Assembly: GCF_000377705.1 (NCBI RefSeq)
Contig: NZ_KB898623.1
Location: 1-64,000 of the forward strand
Length of the DNA: 64,000 bases
Reading direction: 5' to 3'
Source: Salsuginibacillus kocurii DSM 18087
GTDB taxonomy: Bacteria; Bacillota; Bacilli; Bacillales; Marinococcaceae
This document shows positions 19,294 to 32,803 of the stretch, one piece after another. Numbering within the stretch: position 1 is the stretch's first letter; each line of letters opens with the position of its first letter. The notes under the pieces are model-generated. The model made no database searches and was not told the origin of the DNA. It saw only the letters and a program-made list of their open reading frames with translations. A program made the position numbers and the translations under genes.

Positions 19294-21006
19294 ATGTCTT
19301 TTGATGGCATTGTTACCCGGGCGATCACTCATGAACTAAGTGAAACACTCGTACCCGGTAGAATTACAAAAATTAAACAACCAACAGCTCAAGATATCAT
19401 TTTAACTATTCGCGCGAACCGTACTAATCATCAACTTTTAGTTTCAGTGCATCCTAGTTTTGCACGTTTGCATCTTACGAACCAAAGCTTTGAGAACCCG
19501 GCGGAACCACCGATGTTCTGCACACTCCTGCGCAAACATTTGGATGGAGCATTTATTCGAGCTATTGAGCAAAAAGAAATGGAACGAATCATCACTCTGA
19601 CAATCGAAGGCAGAGATGAACTGGGCGACCCGTCCGAAAAAAAAGTAATCATTGAAATTATGGGAAAGCATTCAAATGTTACATTGGTCGATGCAGAAAG
19701 TGAGCAGATCATTGACGGCATTAAACACCTGTCACCAGCAGTCAATCGCCATCGCACGATCATGCCCGGCAGAACCTATGTCTTCCCGCCTGCCCAGCAT
19801 AAACGAAATCCGCTCGAAGCTGACGAAGAGGAGTGTTTAAAACAGCTTGACCCCAACCAAGGAAAAATTGACAAACAAATCGTGTCGGCATTTAGCGGTA
19901 TCTCTCCGCTCGTGGCCAGTGAGATTACGCACCGGGCCGGGTTGGGCAACGTGCGGCAGGTTGCGGAAGCATTCACAACTATCTTTGCTGACATTAGCAA
20001 GCACCACTACTCACCTACGCTCGTAACGAGCAAAGACAAAGAGTATTTTTCCGCTCTTCCGCTTACCCAGTTTAATGAACAAGCAAGCCATTTTGAGTCT
20101 ATGAGTGAATTACTTGAACAATTTTTTTCCGGCAAGGCTGAACGCGACCGCGTAAAACAGCAGGCGTATGACTTGGAACGGATGCTGCGCAACGAGTGGC
20201 AAAAAAATAAGAAAAAGTTAAAAAAGCTGGAGAAGGATCTGCAGAAAGCAGAAAAAGACACAGAAGCCCAAAAACTGGGTGAACTTTTAACGGCAAATAT
20301 GCATCTCGTTAAAACAGGGATGGAAGAAATTGAAGTGCTGGATTATTATGACGAAGCTGGGGGGAGCTTGACGATAGTACTCGACCCGGAAAAATCGCCG
20401 TCTGACAATGCCCAGGCATATTTTCAAAAATACAACAAAGCCAAGACAACCGCGCAGGAGGCAAAGAAACAAAATAAACTTACTGTGCGGGAAATGAATT
20501 ACCTCGAAGGTCTGCTACAACAGATTGAAAGTGCATCGCCGGGCGACATTCAAGAAATGCGCGAGGAACTAGAAGAAGAAGGCTACATCAAACGAAAACA
20601 AGAGAAAAAGAAACGGAAAAAGAAAGATACGAGGCCACAGCTAGAAAAGTACCGTTCTTCTACTGGGGATGAGATTTATGTAGGGAAAAACAATAAACAA
20701 AATGAACATTTAACGAACCGCTATGCTCGTTCTTCAGATATTTGGCTGCACACTAAAGATATTCCAGGCTCACACGTTGTCATTCGAAACGCTGAACCGG
20801 AAGAGGCAACATTGATGGAAGCCGCAAATATCGCCGCTTATTTTTCAAAAGCGAAAGCATCGAGTTCTGTACCGGTCGATTACACAGAAATTAAACATGT
20901 AAAAAAACCGAGTGGCGCAAAGCCTGGCTTTGTTACGTATGATCAGCAAAAAACACTCTATGTCACACCGGACCAATCCTTAATTGAACAATTAAAGGAC
21001 AGGTAA
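19294..21006 (+). CDS. rqcH: Ribosome quality-control factor RqcH (NEMF/Tae2, FbpA family)
   Basis: 570 residues. An NFACT-N domain (1-170), helix-hairpin-helix, a long charged coiled coil (about 280-450, rich in Lys and Glu) and an NFACT-R domain (DIWLHTKDIPGSHVVIR) appear in order. RqcH binds stalled 50S-peptidyl-tRNA complexes and recruits tRNA-Ala to add alanine tails that mark the peptide for degradation. Older names are YloA and FbpA. The ribosome site is AAAGGGTGG. It is the only plus-strand gene in the window and ends at a shared terminator. Confidence 0.94.
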   Translation: MSFDGIVTRAITHELSETLVPGRITKIKQPTAQDIILTIRANRTNHQLLVSVHPSFARLHLTNQSFENPAEPPMFCTLLRKHLDGAFIRAIEQKEMERIITLTIEGRDELGDPSEKKVIIEIMGKHSNVTLVDAESEQIIDGIKHLSPAVNRHRTIMPGRTYVFPPAQHKRNPLEADEEECLKQLDPNQGKIDKQIVSAFSGISPLVASEITHRAGLGNVRQVAEAFTTIFADISKHHYSPTLVTSKDKEYFSALPLTQFNEQASHFESMSELLEQFFSGKAERDRVKQQAYDLERMLRNEWQKNKKKLKKLEKDLQKAEKDTEAQKLGELLTANMHLVKTGMEEIEVLDYYDEAGGSLTIVLDPEKSPSDNAQAYFQKYNKAKTTAQEAKKQNKLTVREMNYLEGLLQQIESASPGDIQEMREELEEEGYIKRKQEKKKRKKKDTRPQLEKYRSSTGDEIYVGKNNKQNEHLTNRYARSSDIWLHTKDIPGSHVVIRNAEPEEATLMEAANIAAYFSKAKASSSVPVDYTEIKHVKKPSGAKPGFVTYDQQKTLYVTPDQSLIEQLKDR

Positions 21007-21016
21007 CAAATAATCA

Positions 21017-21055
21017 CAAAAGCTCCTTCATTGCTGAAATGAGGAGCTTTTTTTT
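21017..21055. terminator. Bidirectional terminator between rqcH and the methyltransferase gene
   Basis: AAAAGCTCC...GGAGCTTTT forms a stem of about 12 bp with one bulge. It is followed by a run of eight T on the plus strand and by A/T-rich sequence on the other, and it lies between two convergent genes. Confidence 0.85.
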
Positions 21056-21065
21056 ATGTTGCACG

Positions 21066-21728
21066 TTATGAAGTTGGCAGAGTAGCTGCTGTCACAAAGG
21101 CTAAACCGTCCAGGACGGGAATATGCGCTTCATCCTTTAAGCCATTATCTTTTAAAAACTGGCGCATGGCGCGTGGACTCCACGTATGTCTTTTTTCGCT
21201 GACTCCGGCCCACATTTGCAATGCTTCCCGTTCAAAGCCCTCTAACTGCTTTTCATCGCAATAAGCACTGGCTGTTTCCTCCCCAAAAAAAGGTCCTGGG
21301 TTTAACATGATCAAACGCCCGTCTTGTTTAAGAACCCGTTTCATTTCCTTTAAGCCAAGCTCCGGTTCTGGCAGCAGAAATAAAACACAGGTAGAAGTCA
21401 CAACATCAAATTGAGCCTCCCCATAGGGCAGCGCATAAGCCTCGCCTTGGACCAAATTGCTTTTCTCTGAAAATCCTTCCGCTGTTAACAGCGATCCGGC
21501 CTTTTCAACCATTTGCTCTGATAAATCAATGCCGTAAAGAGCATGTGCTTGAGGAGCAGCTTTTAGTAGTAAACGTCCGGACCCACATCCCACGTCCAGG
21601 ATCGTCTTATTGTGAATATCAGCTTCTTGGATAATTGTTTCGTGAATTTGAGCAAGCCAGGATGTTTGCGCCATTTCATCAAAAAAGCGGACCCGGTTAT
21701 CAAATTCTGACCCTGTCATTTTTCGCAT
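21066..21728 (-). CDS. Class I SAM-dependent methyltransferase, substrate unknown
   Basis: 220 residues. The SAM-binding motif I is ILDVGCGSGRLLLKA near residue 40, and later blocks (YALPYGEAQFDVVTSTCVLFLL, VLKQDGRLIML) fit the UbiE/Methyltransf_11 group. I cannot name the substrate. It begins 23 bases after the pyrE stop, in the same direction, and ends at a terminator, so it probably forms the tail of the pyrimidine transcript. I do not recall this gene being part of the B. subtilis pyr operon. The start could be either of two Met codons three apart. Confidence 0.8.
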   Translation of the reverse strand: MRKMTGSEFDNRVRFFDEMAQTSWLAQIHETIIQEADIHNKTILDVGCGSGRLLLKAAPQAHALYGIDLSEQMVEKAGSLLTAEGFSEKSNLVQGEAYALPYGEAQFDVVTSTCVLFLLPEPELGLKEMKRVLKQDGRLIMLNPGPFFGEETASAYCDEKQLEGFEREALQMWAGVSEKRHTWSPRAMRQFLKDNGLKDEAHIPVLDGLAFVTAATLPTS

Positions 21729-21751
21729 TCAATCACCTGATTCCTCTTTGC

Positions 21752-22407
21752 TTAGAAGTTAAGGATACCATGTTTTTCTTGAAGGTGCATCCAGCGGCTG
21801 TCGCTCGGGTCTTGTTGAAATTGCTTAATCTTGTTCTCATCTGCAGCTGTAATCGCGCCATTACGGCGAGCTTCCCTCATAAGTACCTCCAGGTTGGTAA
21901 GGGAATAGGAAGGAAGGCTGGCGTCTGCTAATTGTTTCTTGCCTTTATTAAGACCGTACGTAAAGATAGAAACCACCCCTGCTACCTCCATACCTTCATT
22001 TCGTAATGCTTCGGCAGCTTCGATTACGCTCTTTCCTGTCGAGATTAGATCTTCAATTAATACGACCCGCTGACCTTTCTCATAGGCTCCTTCTATTCGA
22101 TTTCCTTTGCCGTGCGACTTAGCAGAGCCTCTAACATAAAGCATCGGCAGGTCTAGCCTTTCACTTATCCAAGCAGCATGAGGGATGCCTGCGGTGGCAG
22201 TACCGGCGATCACATCAACCATAGAAAACTCGCGTTGGATCAACTCTGTAAAACCTTGTATGACATCCTTTCGGACAGCAGGATAAGATAAAATTAAGCG
22301 GTTATCACAGTAGATTGGCGATTTAATGCCCGAAGTCCAAGTGAAAGGATCATTAGGAGCTAAACTAACTGCTTCAATTGATAATAAATGACTGGCAATA
22401 ACATGGT

Positions 22408-22411
<4 letters not shown>
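21752..22411 (-). CDS. pyrE: Orotate phosphoribosyltransferase
   Basis: 219 residues. It joins orotate to PRPP to make OMP. The PRPP-binding motif is VVLIEDLISTGKS near residue 115, and TATAGIPHA is also present. I choose ATG 22409-22411 (MNHVIASHLL) because it overlaps the pyrF stop as ATGA and follows GGAGG by eight bases; an ATG five codons upstream has no such site. It is the last biosynthetic gene of the operon, as in B. subtilis. Confidence 0.96.
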
Positions 22412-24810
<2,399 letters not shown>

Positions 24811-24814
<4 letters not shown>

Positions 24815-27800
24815 ACATGCACCTCTTGCTTGTGTGCCGTTCTTAACGCAGGGACAGGTTCAGTAGCAAACGTAATCATTTCCAGTACTTTTAAAAGCGC
24901 TTCTGCCGTATCCATTGAAGTCAAGCAGACGATGCCGTTTTCAACCGCTTCCCGGCGGATCCGAAAGCCGTCCCGGGCTGGTTGTTTGCCTTTTGTGAGC
25001 GTATTAATAACAAATTGAGCGTCTCCGCCTTGAATGGTTTCTAAAAGGTTTGGGCTTTTTTCACCTACTTTATTTACTTCAGCGGCAGGGATGCCGTGAT
25101 CCGCTAAGAGAGCAGCTGTTCCTTTGGTGGCAAGAAGGTCATAGCCGATGCGGTGAAAACGTCTGGCCAGGCTGATTGCTTCATCTTTATCTTTGTCAGC
25201 GATCGTAAAGAGCACCGTGCCATGGACTGGAACGTTCATACCAGCTGCTTTTAGTCCTTTGTACAGGGCTTTTTCCAAGGTATAATCCCGTCCCATCACT
25301 TCCCCGGTCGATTTCATTTCAGGGCCAAGGCTGATATCCACCCGCCTTAGCTTAGCAAATGAGAAGACCGGCACTTTAACAGAAACCTGGGTTGGTTCAG
25401 GGTGGCAGCCCGTATCGTATCCGAGCTCCGACAGTTTTTCTCCGAGAATCGCGCGGGTAGCCAGATTGGCAATCGGCACGCCGGTAATTTTGCTCATAAA
25501 CGGTACAGTACGGCTTGCGCGTGGATTCACTTCTAGTACGTACACATCGTCTTTAAATAGCACAAACTGAATATTTAACAGTCCAATGATCTTCAATCCA
25601 CGTGCCAGCGCAATCGTTTGCTCTATAATCGTCTCTTTTGTTTTTGCTGTCAGGCTCTGCGGGGGATAGACAGCAATTGAATCACCGGAATGAACGCCGG
25701 CCCGCTCGATGTGTTCCATAATGCCGGGGATATAGACATTTTCTCCGTCTGAGATCGCATCGACTTCGAGTTCCTTTCCAATCAAGTAGCGATCAATTAA
25801 TACCGGGTGGTCCGGGCTTACTTTTACCGCACTTTCCATGTACTGCAGTAGTTCCTCATCATTATCTACGATCTGCATGGCACGGCCGCCGAGCACATAA
25901 GAAGGCCGGACTAATACCGGATAGCCGATTCGTGCTGAAATATTCCTCGCTTCTTCTACCGAGGAAGCGGTTTTGCCGAGCGGCTGAGGAATGTTCAGTT
26001 CATGCAGGGCTTGCTCGAATTTGTCCCGATCTTCGGCACGGTCCATATCTTCTAAGGAAGTACCTAATACGGTAACACCGAGCTCTTTTAATTCTTCGGC
26101 CAAATTAATAGCTGTCTGGCCGCCAAATTGAACGATCACGCCTTTTGGCTTTTCGTGTTCAATAATGGTAAGTACATCTTCTTTCGTGAGCGGTTCAAAG
26201 TAAAGCTTGTCTGAGGTACTGAAGTCAGTGGAAACCGTCTCCGGGTTGTTATTTACGATAATGGCTTCATAGCCTGCATCTTGAATCGCCCAGACCGTGT
26301 GGACGGTCGCATAGTCAAATTCAATCCCCTGCCCAATCCGGATCGGACCAGAGCCCAGCACAAGAATGGAGTCCTTTTTAGTTACGAGTGATTCCTCTTC
26401 TTCTTCATACGTGCTGTAGTAGTAAGGCGTAAAGGATTCAAACTCAGCCGCGCACGTGTCCACCATTTTATAAACGGGGTGGATGCCCGCTGCCTGGCGC
26501 ATACGACGAAGCTCATCTTCATTCATTTCCCACTTCATGGCAATATGACGATCACTGATGCCCAGCTGCTTGGCTTCTCCCAATGTTCTTTGATCCAAGC
26601 GCTGCTCCCTTAAATGGTCATCAAATTGCACAAGCTGTTGTAGTTTCGTTAAGAAGTAGCGGTCTATCCAAGTAAAACGGAATACATCTTCTAATGAGTA
26701 GCCGCGGCGAAAGCCTTCCCCAACCGCAAAAATCCGCTCATCATCTGCTCGTTTTAACTGGTCAATTAATTGTTCATCTGTTTTCTCGCAGTCTATGTCA
26801 CGAAGGATGTGATCTTCTTTTGTATCAAGAGAACGAATGCCTTTAAGCAATGATTCTTCCAGCGTGCGACCAATAGACATTACTTCTCCAGTCGCTTTCA
26901 TTTGCGTACCAAGACGACGGTTAGCCGCTTCAAATTTATCAAATGGCCATCTAGGGAACTTGGTTACCACATAATCCAGAGCAGGTTCAAAACTTGCAAA
27001 TGTGGTGCCGGTAATTGGGTTTCTTAGTTCGTCAAGAGAATAACCGACCGCAATTTTTGCAGCCATTTTAGCAATCGGATAGCCTGTTGCTTTTGAAGCA
27101 AGCGCAGACGAACGGCTGACACGCGGATTAACTTCTATTACGTAGTATTCATCTCGCACAGGATCATGGGCAAACTGAACATTGCAACCGCCTTCGATCC
27201 CTAACTCGCGAATGATGCGAAGTGATGAGTTCCGCAGGCGCTGATAATCGCGATCTGATAACGTCTGACTCGGTGCTACTACGATTGAATCCCCTGTATG
27301 AATTCCTACTGGATCAATATTTTCCATATTACAGACGACAATCGCTTGGTTATCTTTATCGCGCATAACTTCGTATTCTACTTCTTTAAATCCAGCAATA
27401 CTTTTCTCGATTAAACATTGGGTAACCGGGCTGTACTTTAAGCCTGACGCTACAATTTCCTCAAGTTCTTGTTCATCATAAACGAGACCGCCGCCGGTTC
27501 CTCCCAGCGTATAAGCAGGCCTTACAATCACAGGGTAACCGGTTGATTCTGTGAACTCTTTAGCCTGTGATACAGTTTCTACAATCGCGCTTTCAGGCAC
27601 AGGCTCCCCAAGACGCGCCATTAAACTTCTAAACTCCTCGCGATCTTCTGCTTCTTGAATCGCTTTTAAGTCTGTTCCTAATAACTCCACATTGTAGCGC
27701 TCAAGGATGCCTGCTTGATTTAATTCCATCGCCATATTTAAGCCGGTCTGACCGCCGAGTGTAGCCAATAAGCCATCGGGCCGTTCCTGGCGGATGATCC

Positions 27801-28026
27801 GGCTCACAAAATCAAAGGTAAGAGGTTCGATATAAACAGCGTCAGCCATATTCGTATCAGTCATAATCGTAGCCGGATTTGAATTGATTAACACCGTTTC
27901 ATACCCTTCTTCTTTTAAAGCCTGGCACGCCTGCGTACCTGCATAATCAAATTCCGCTGCCTGGCCAATAACGATTGGACCTGAGCCAATCACTAGAATC
28001 TTCTTGATATCTTCACGCTTAGGCAT
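24811..28026 (-). CDS. carB: Carbamoyl-phosphate synthase large chain, pyrimidine-specific
   Basis: 1071 residues. Two homologous halves each hold an ATP-grasp unit: the first begins [22 protein letters not shown] and the second [21 protein letters not shown]. An MGS-like C-terminal allosteric domain follows (about 935-1071). It makes carbamoyl phosphate from bicarbonate, ATP and ammonia channelled from CarA. I choose ATG 28024-28026 ([10 protein letters not shown]), preceded by AAAGGAG and overlapping the carA stop by eight bases. The operon position marks this as the pyrimidine-regulated enzyme (PyrAB of B. subtilis). Confidence 0.97.
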
Positions 28027-29119
28027 TCGTTGACAGCTCCTTTCTCTCCGTTTCACTTTTTTCCATTATTTCAAAGAATCGATCAAACAGTGGATTCGCA
28101 TCTTCGGGCCCAGGACTTGCTTCCGGATGATACTGCACACTAAACACTGGGTATTTTTTATGGGCGACCCCTTCAACCGTTCCATCATTAATAGCTACAT
28201 GAGTAATACTTAAATCAGTGCCGGCCAGTGATGATTCATCAATGGTGTAGCCATGATTTTGCGCGGTAATATCGACCCGACCGGTTCGTACATCTTTGAC
28301 TGGATGGTTGGACCCGCGATGGCCAAATTTCAATTTGGAAGCAGTAGCCCCGCAGGCCAAGCTGATTAACTGGTGGCCTAAACAAATCCCGAAAATAGGA
28401 AGCTTGGAAATTAAGGTTTTAACCGTTTCAATCGCTTCGCCAACATCAGTTGGGTCTCCTGGGCCGTTACTTAGCATGATGCCATCTGGTTTAAGAGAAA
28501 GAATTTCTTTTGCAGACATGTCATAAGGTACAACATATACATCAGCACCACGTTTAATCAGCTGCCTAATAATTCCGTGTTTCGCACCGTAATCAATCAG
28601 CACGACCCGGGGCCCAACCCCAGGGGCATGATAGGCTCCTTGGGTCGAAACGCGACATACCTGATCGCGAGGAAAGGTCTGCGTCGTTAATTCCGCTGCC
28701 GTTACTTCCATATCTTCGTCAAGTGAGACAAAACGGCCCTTCAATGTTCCGTGCGCTCTTATGATCTTTGTAAGGCGCCGCGTATCAATTCCTGCCAAAC
28801 CGGGAATATTTTTTTCCTGCAACAACTCATGCAGTGTATTCTCTGAACGCCAGTGACTTGGAGCAGCAGCTGCTTCTTTTACGATCAATCCCGCTAAAGA
28901 AGGGTGAATTGATTCGAAGTCGTCACGGTTGATACCATAGTTACCTATCAGCGGATAGGTGAGCGTTACAATTTGATCGCAATACGAAGGGTCTGAAAGA
29001 ATTTCCTGATAACCGGTCATTCCGGTGTTAAAAACGACCTCCCCTGCTCTTCCCTCCTTTGCGCCAAACGCTTCTCCGATAAATACACTTCCGTCTTCTA
29101 ATACGAGTGCCCGTTTCAT
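28019..29119 (-). CDS. carA: Carbamoyl-phosphate synthase small chain, pyrimidine-specific
   Basis: 366 residues. It is the glutamine amidotransferase that supplies ammonia to CarB. The nucleophile Cys is in [15 protein letters not shown], and the His and Glu of the triad are in [13 protein letters not shown]. The start is ATG 29117-29119 ([13 protein letters not shown]), after GGGGAGAGG; it matches the B. subtilis start. A frame continues open upstream to the pyrB stop without a better start. In B. subtilis pyrC lies between pyrB and this gene; here only 123 bases do. Confidence 0.96.
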   Translation of the reverse strand: MKRALVLEDGSVFIGEAFGAKEGRAGEVVFNTGMTGYQEILSDPSYCDQIVTLTYPLIGNYGINRDDFESIHPSLAGLIVKEAAAAPSHWRSENTLHELLQEKNIPGLAGIDTRRLTKIIRAHGTLKGRFVSLDEDMEVTAAELTTQTFPRDQVCRVSTQGAYHAPGVGPRVVLIDYGAKHGIIRQLIKRGADVYVVPYDMSAKEILSLKPDGIMLSNGPGDPTDVGEAIETVKTLISKLPIFGICLGHQLISLACGATASKLKFGHRGSNHPVKDVRTGRVDITAQNHGYTIDESSLAGTDLSITHVAINDGTVEGVAHKKYPVFSVQYHPEASPGPEDANPLFDRFFEIMEKSETERKELSTNA

Positions 29120-29242
29120 AAGCCTCTCTCCCCTTTTTTCTTTGGCTTTGTTATATGTTGTTATTAATTTTCGCTTCAAAAGTACCGCACCTTCCCTTGT
29201 AACCAACACCACCTTACACTGGTCGTAACCAACGCCTTTTCT

Positions 29243-30181
29243 TTAAACGTTTGCCGTAGTCAGTTGTTCATTGAGCGTATATTGCAAAAGTGCCATTCGA
29301 ATAAAAACACCATTTTTCATTTGCTTAAATATGCGGGAACGCTCGCACTCCACTAGCTCAGAAGCAATTTCCACGCCGCGGTTAATAGGAGCAGGGTGCA
29401 TAATAATCGCACCTGATTTCATGCGCTGCTCTCTCTCAAGTGTTAGGCCATACAGCTGATGGTAACTGTCTTTTCCAGCTGCCATCTTCACCGCATGGCG
29501 CTCATGCTGGATACGGAGCATCATCATCACATCTGCTTGTTTTACGGCCGCATCCATCGGCAAATAAGGAACAGCAGGGTCTATCATTTCGACCCATTCA
29601 CGCGGCCCACTTACATAAACATTTGCGCCAAGCCGTTGTAAAGCTTCTATATTTGATCGTGCTACCCGGCTATGCTGAATATCGCCGGCAATCACTACAT
29701 TGAGCCCTTGAAATGATCCAAATTCTTCTTGTATGGTCATTAAATCGAGCAGGGACTGAGAGGGATGATGGCCGCATCCATCTCCTCCATTAATAATAGG
29801 TATCTTGACACCATTTACTAAGTCATCAAAGTAACGATCCTGACGATGTCTAACGACCACAACATCTGCCCCAATCGCTTCCATTGTTTTGACGGTGTCA
29901 TAAAGTGTTTCCCCTTTAGTTACACTGGATTGATCAGCGTCAACATTTAAAATATGCATGCCTAACTTTTTCTCAGCTGCTTCAAAACTCATTTTTGTTC
30001 TTGTGCTCGGTTCAAAAAATAGATTCGCCACAAAACAATCCTCGCTAAATTTACTAAACTGCCCTCTTTTAATTTTTTCAGCTTCGCTTAAGAGTGAATG
30101 AACGATAGAGATAGGTAAATCAGTCAGTGTCGTAATATGTGACGAGTTTTTTAAAAAAGACTTGTTTTTAAGTTGCAGCAT
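29243..30181 (-). CDS. pyrB: Aspartate carbamoyltransferase catalytic chain
   Basis: 312 residues. It condenses carbamoyl phosphate with aspartate. The carbamoyl-phosphate loop is FEPSTRTKMSFEAAEKKLG near residue 50, with QHSRVARSN and HPAPINRGVEI further on. No regulatory chain (pyrI) accompanies it, as expected for Bacillus; control is at the attenuator upstream (30316-30432). The next gene is carA, not pyrC. Confidence 0.96.
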   Translation of the reverse strand: MLQLKNKSFLKNSSHITTLTDLPISIVHSLLSEAEKIKRGQFSKFSEDCFVANLFFEPSTRTKMSFEAAEKKLGMHILNVDADQSSVTKGETLYDTVKTMEAIGADVVVVRHRQDRYFDDLVNGVKIPIINGGDGCGHHPSQSLLDLMTIQEEFGSFQGLNVVIAGDIQHSRVARSNIEALQRLGANVYVSGPREWVEMIDPAVPYLPMDAAVKQADVMMMLRIQHERHAVKMAAGKDSYHQLYGLTLEREQRMKSGAIIMHPAPINRGVEIASELVECERSRIFKQMKNGVFIRMALLQYTLNEQLTTANV

Positions 30182-30315
30182 GAGAATATACCCCTTTCAT
30201 CAGCTTAAATGTAGTGATCGTATTCACAGAAAGTACAATACATGAACAGTTGGGCCGTCGTCTTCAGAGCGTAATCATACAAATGCCTTTCCTTGTCATG
30301 CACTAAACTTTTTTA

Positions 30316-30432
30316 TAAAAAACACCCTGACTCAATAAGAATCAGGGTGTGTAAAACCGCAAATGGATAGAGGTATCCACGTGCTGGATACAGGCGTGCT
30401 GCCTGCTACACCCTTATTTGTCTCTCGGGACA
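30316..30432 (-). promoter_or_regulatory. PyrR-responsive attenuator upstream of pyrB
   Basis: On the minus strand a PyrR-type binding loop (TGTCCCGAGAGACA, 30419-30432) comes first. An antiterminator arm (AGGGTGTA, 30407-30414) follows, then a terminator with a strong CACCCTGA stem and a U-run (30316-30350). The antiterminator arm can pair with the ACACCCT half of the terminator, so the two folds exclude each other. With UMP, PyrR would hold the loop and favour termination. The rest of 30182-30315 shows no gene I can support. Confidence 0.8.
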
Positions 30433-30447
30433 TATTTAAAGGGAGAA

Positions 30448-31785
30448 TTATTCGTACTTCTTCGTATCTTCATTCATTGCCTCATTCATAGAAGCAAACA
30501 TTTTGTTATTTCCATAGGAATGTTCCCGGCCAGGCAGGATTAGATTCAACAGAATTCCGATCACGGTAGCCAGCGCCAAGCCAGCTATTTCAAGATCATC
30601 TGTAATTTCGATAAATGCACCGCCAATACCAAGGACTAATATAATACTAGAAATGATCAGGTTTCGTTTTACACCAAAGTCAATTTGATTATCAATCAAC
30701 ATCCGCATCCCGGCTGAGGCGATAATCCCGAATAATAGAATCGAGATGCCGCCCATTACAGCCGTTGGGACACTTGCAATTAAAGCTTCGATCTTACCAA
30801 TAAAGCCAAAGATAATGGCCAGAACAGCAGCCCCCCCGATGACATAGACGCTGAACACTCGGGTTATAGCAAGCACTCCAATATTTTCTCCATACGTCGT
30901 ATTCGGTGGACCTCCCAACAAAGAAGCGGTAATCGTGGCCACCCCATCCCCCATAATAGAACGGTGCAGGCCAGGCTTCTTTAAGAAGTTTCTCGAGGTG
31001 ACTTTCCCTAACACCATCTGGTCGCCAATATGTTCTGATAATGTTACGACGGCAATCGGCACCATGATAAAAATAATAGTCCAAGACCATTCAGGGGTGT
31101 AGGTTGCATACGGAATGACAAAGTCCGGCACTTGAAACCAAGGTGCTTCGGCAACGGGCGTCGTATTAACCAGACCGGCAGCCAGTGCGATCAAGTAACC
31201 GCCGACAATCCCTAACAAAATAGGTATCAAGCTTAAGAAGCCAGTGAAAAATACAGATACAAGGACTGTGATCGCCAAAGTGGCAAGGGCTACACTGAAG
31301 TTTAGCATCGGATCAATGTACTGCCCGGCCTGATCATCATAATTCATGGCCATTTCAATCGCTGTTCCGGCCAAGCCCAGGCCGATAACCATGATGACGG
31401 GGCCAACCACAACGGGAGGCAGCAAATTCATCAGCCAATTCACGCCTGTTTTACGAATGATTAGTGCCGTAATACCATAAATAATTCCAGCGAAAAATGT
31501 TCCAATCATTACGCCTTCGGGGCCGCCAATCGCCATAGCTGATATAATCGGATAAATAAAAGCAAAGGAAGAACCTAAATAAGCTGGAATCTGCCCTTTT
31601 GTAACAAGCAAGTAAGCTAACGTCCCAAGGCCGCTGGATACTAACGCTACAGCTGGGCTTAAATCAGTTAAAATCGGGACAAGAATTGTTGCGCCAAACA
31701 TGGCAAATAAGTGTTGCAGGCTGAGAAGCAGCCATTTATTTTTTGGGGGCAGTTCTTGGATGTCAATTTCTTTTTGTTGTGCCAC
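30448..31785 (-). CDS. uraA: Uracil permease (NCS2 family)
   Basis: About 445 residues with some twelve or more hydrophobic segments. SLQHLFAMFGATILVPIL near the start and the GGPPNTTYGENIG block with its conserved Glu mark the NCS2 uracil:proton symporters (PyrP of B. subtilis). I place the start at GTG 31783-31785 (AQQKEIDIQE follows) because AGGAG lies nine bases before it; a TTG 21 codons upstream has no ribosome site. It lies between two PyrR attenuators. Confidence 0.93.
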   Translation of the reverse strand: MAQQKEIDIQELPPKNKWLLLSLQHLFAMFGATILVPILTDLSPAVALVSSGLGTLAYLLVTKGQIPAYLGSSFAFIYPIISAMAIGGPEGVMIGTFFAGIIYGITALIIRKTGVNWLMNLLPPVVVGPVIMVIGLGLAGTAIEMAMNYDDQAGQYIDPMLNFSVALATLAITVLVSVFFTGFLSLIPILLGIVGGYLIALAAGLVNTTPVAEAPWFQVPDFVIPYATYTPEWSWTIIFIMVPIAVVTLSEHIGDQMVLGKVTSRNFLKKPGLHRSIMGDGVATITASLLGGPPNTTYGENIGVLAITRVFSVYVIGGAAVLAIIFGFIGKIEALIASVPTAVMGGISILLFGIIASAGMRMLIDNQIDFGVKRNLIISSIILVLGIGGAFIEITDDLEIAGLALATVIGILLNLILPGREHSYGNNKMFASMNEAMNEDTKKYE

Positions 31786-31930
31786 TCTTATCATCTCCTG
31801 TGCATATGATTCGGTGTGTCCCTGGCTTAAATCCTTTTGGATTTTCAAAGGAAAGTAGTTTTATAAACAGCTTGTTTGTTATAAAGCGTTTATGTGGGCG
31901 ATTAATGGAGCCAATGACCTAAAAAAGTCC

Positions 31931-32043
31931 AAAAAAAATCTTTGCCGGAACGAGCAAAGAGGTTTCGCCGCACAGGTAGAAGAGCCTTTCTTTGCTCTTG
32001 CATACTTGTGGTACGTCCCCCCTTTTCGGTCTCACGGGACCGA
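31931..32043 (-). promoter_or_regulatory. PyrR-responsive attenuator upstream of uraA
   Basis: The PyrR-type stem-loop TCGGTCCCGTGAGACCGA (32026-32043) is first. GAGCAAAG (31990-31997) can pair with CTTTGCTC (31951-31959 region) as an antiterminator. The terminator TCTTTGC-loop-GCAAAGA with eight U is at 31931-31960. Terminator and antiterminator share the CTTTGC arm, so they are mutually exclusive. Bases 31786-31930 hold nothing else I recognise. Confidence 0.82.
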
Positions 32044-32059
32044 TTTAAAGAGGTAGTGC

Positions 32060-32745
<686 letters not shown>

Positions 32746-32774
32746 TCTTAAAGGTAAGCTTTATTCTGTTAGTT

Positions 32775-32803
32775 AGTATGACAAAAGCCAGGCAAAAAAT
32801 CAA
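32775..32803 (-). promoter_or_regulatory. Sigma-A promoter of the pyr operon
   Basis: TTGATT (32798-32803), a 17-bp spacer and CATACT (32775-32780). The transcript would start near 32768, just ahead of the PyrR loop. The -35 contains the TGA stop of the upstream pseudouridine synthase gene. Confidence 0.6.

Noticed and set aside
30205-30303. 32-codon GTG frame in the pyrB leader (contains MYCTFCEYDHYI)
   Set aside because: It has a CxxC and sits between attenuator and pyrB, but no ribosome site or recognisable relative, so I cannot support it as a gene.
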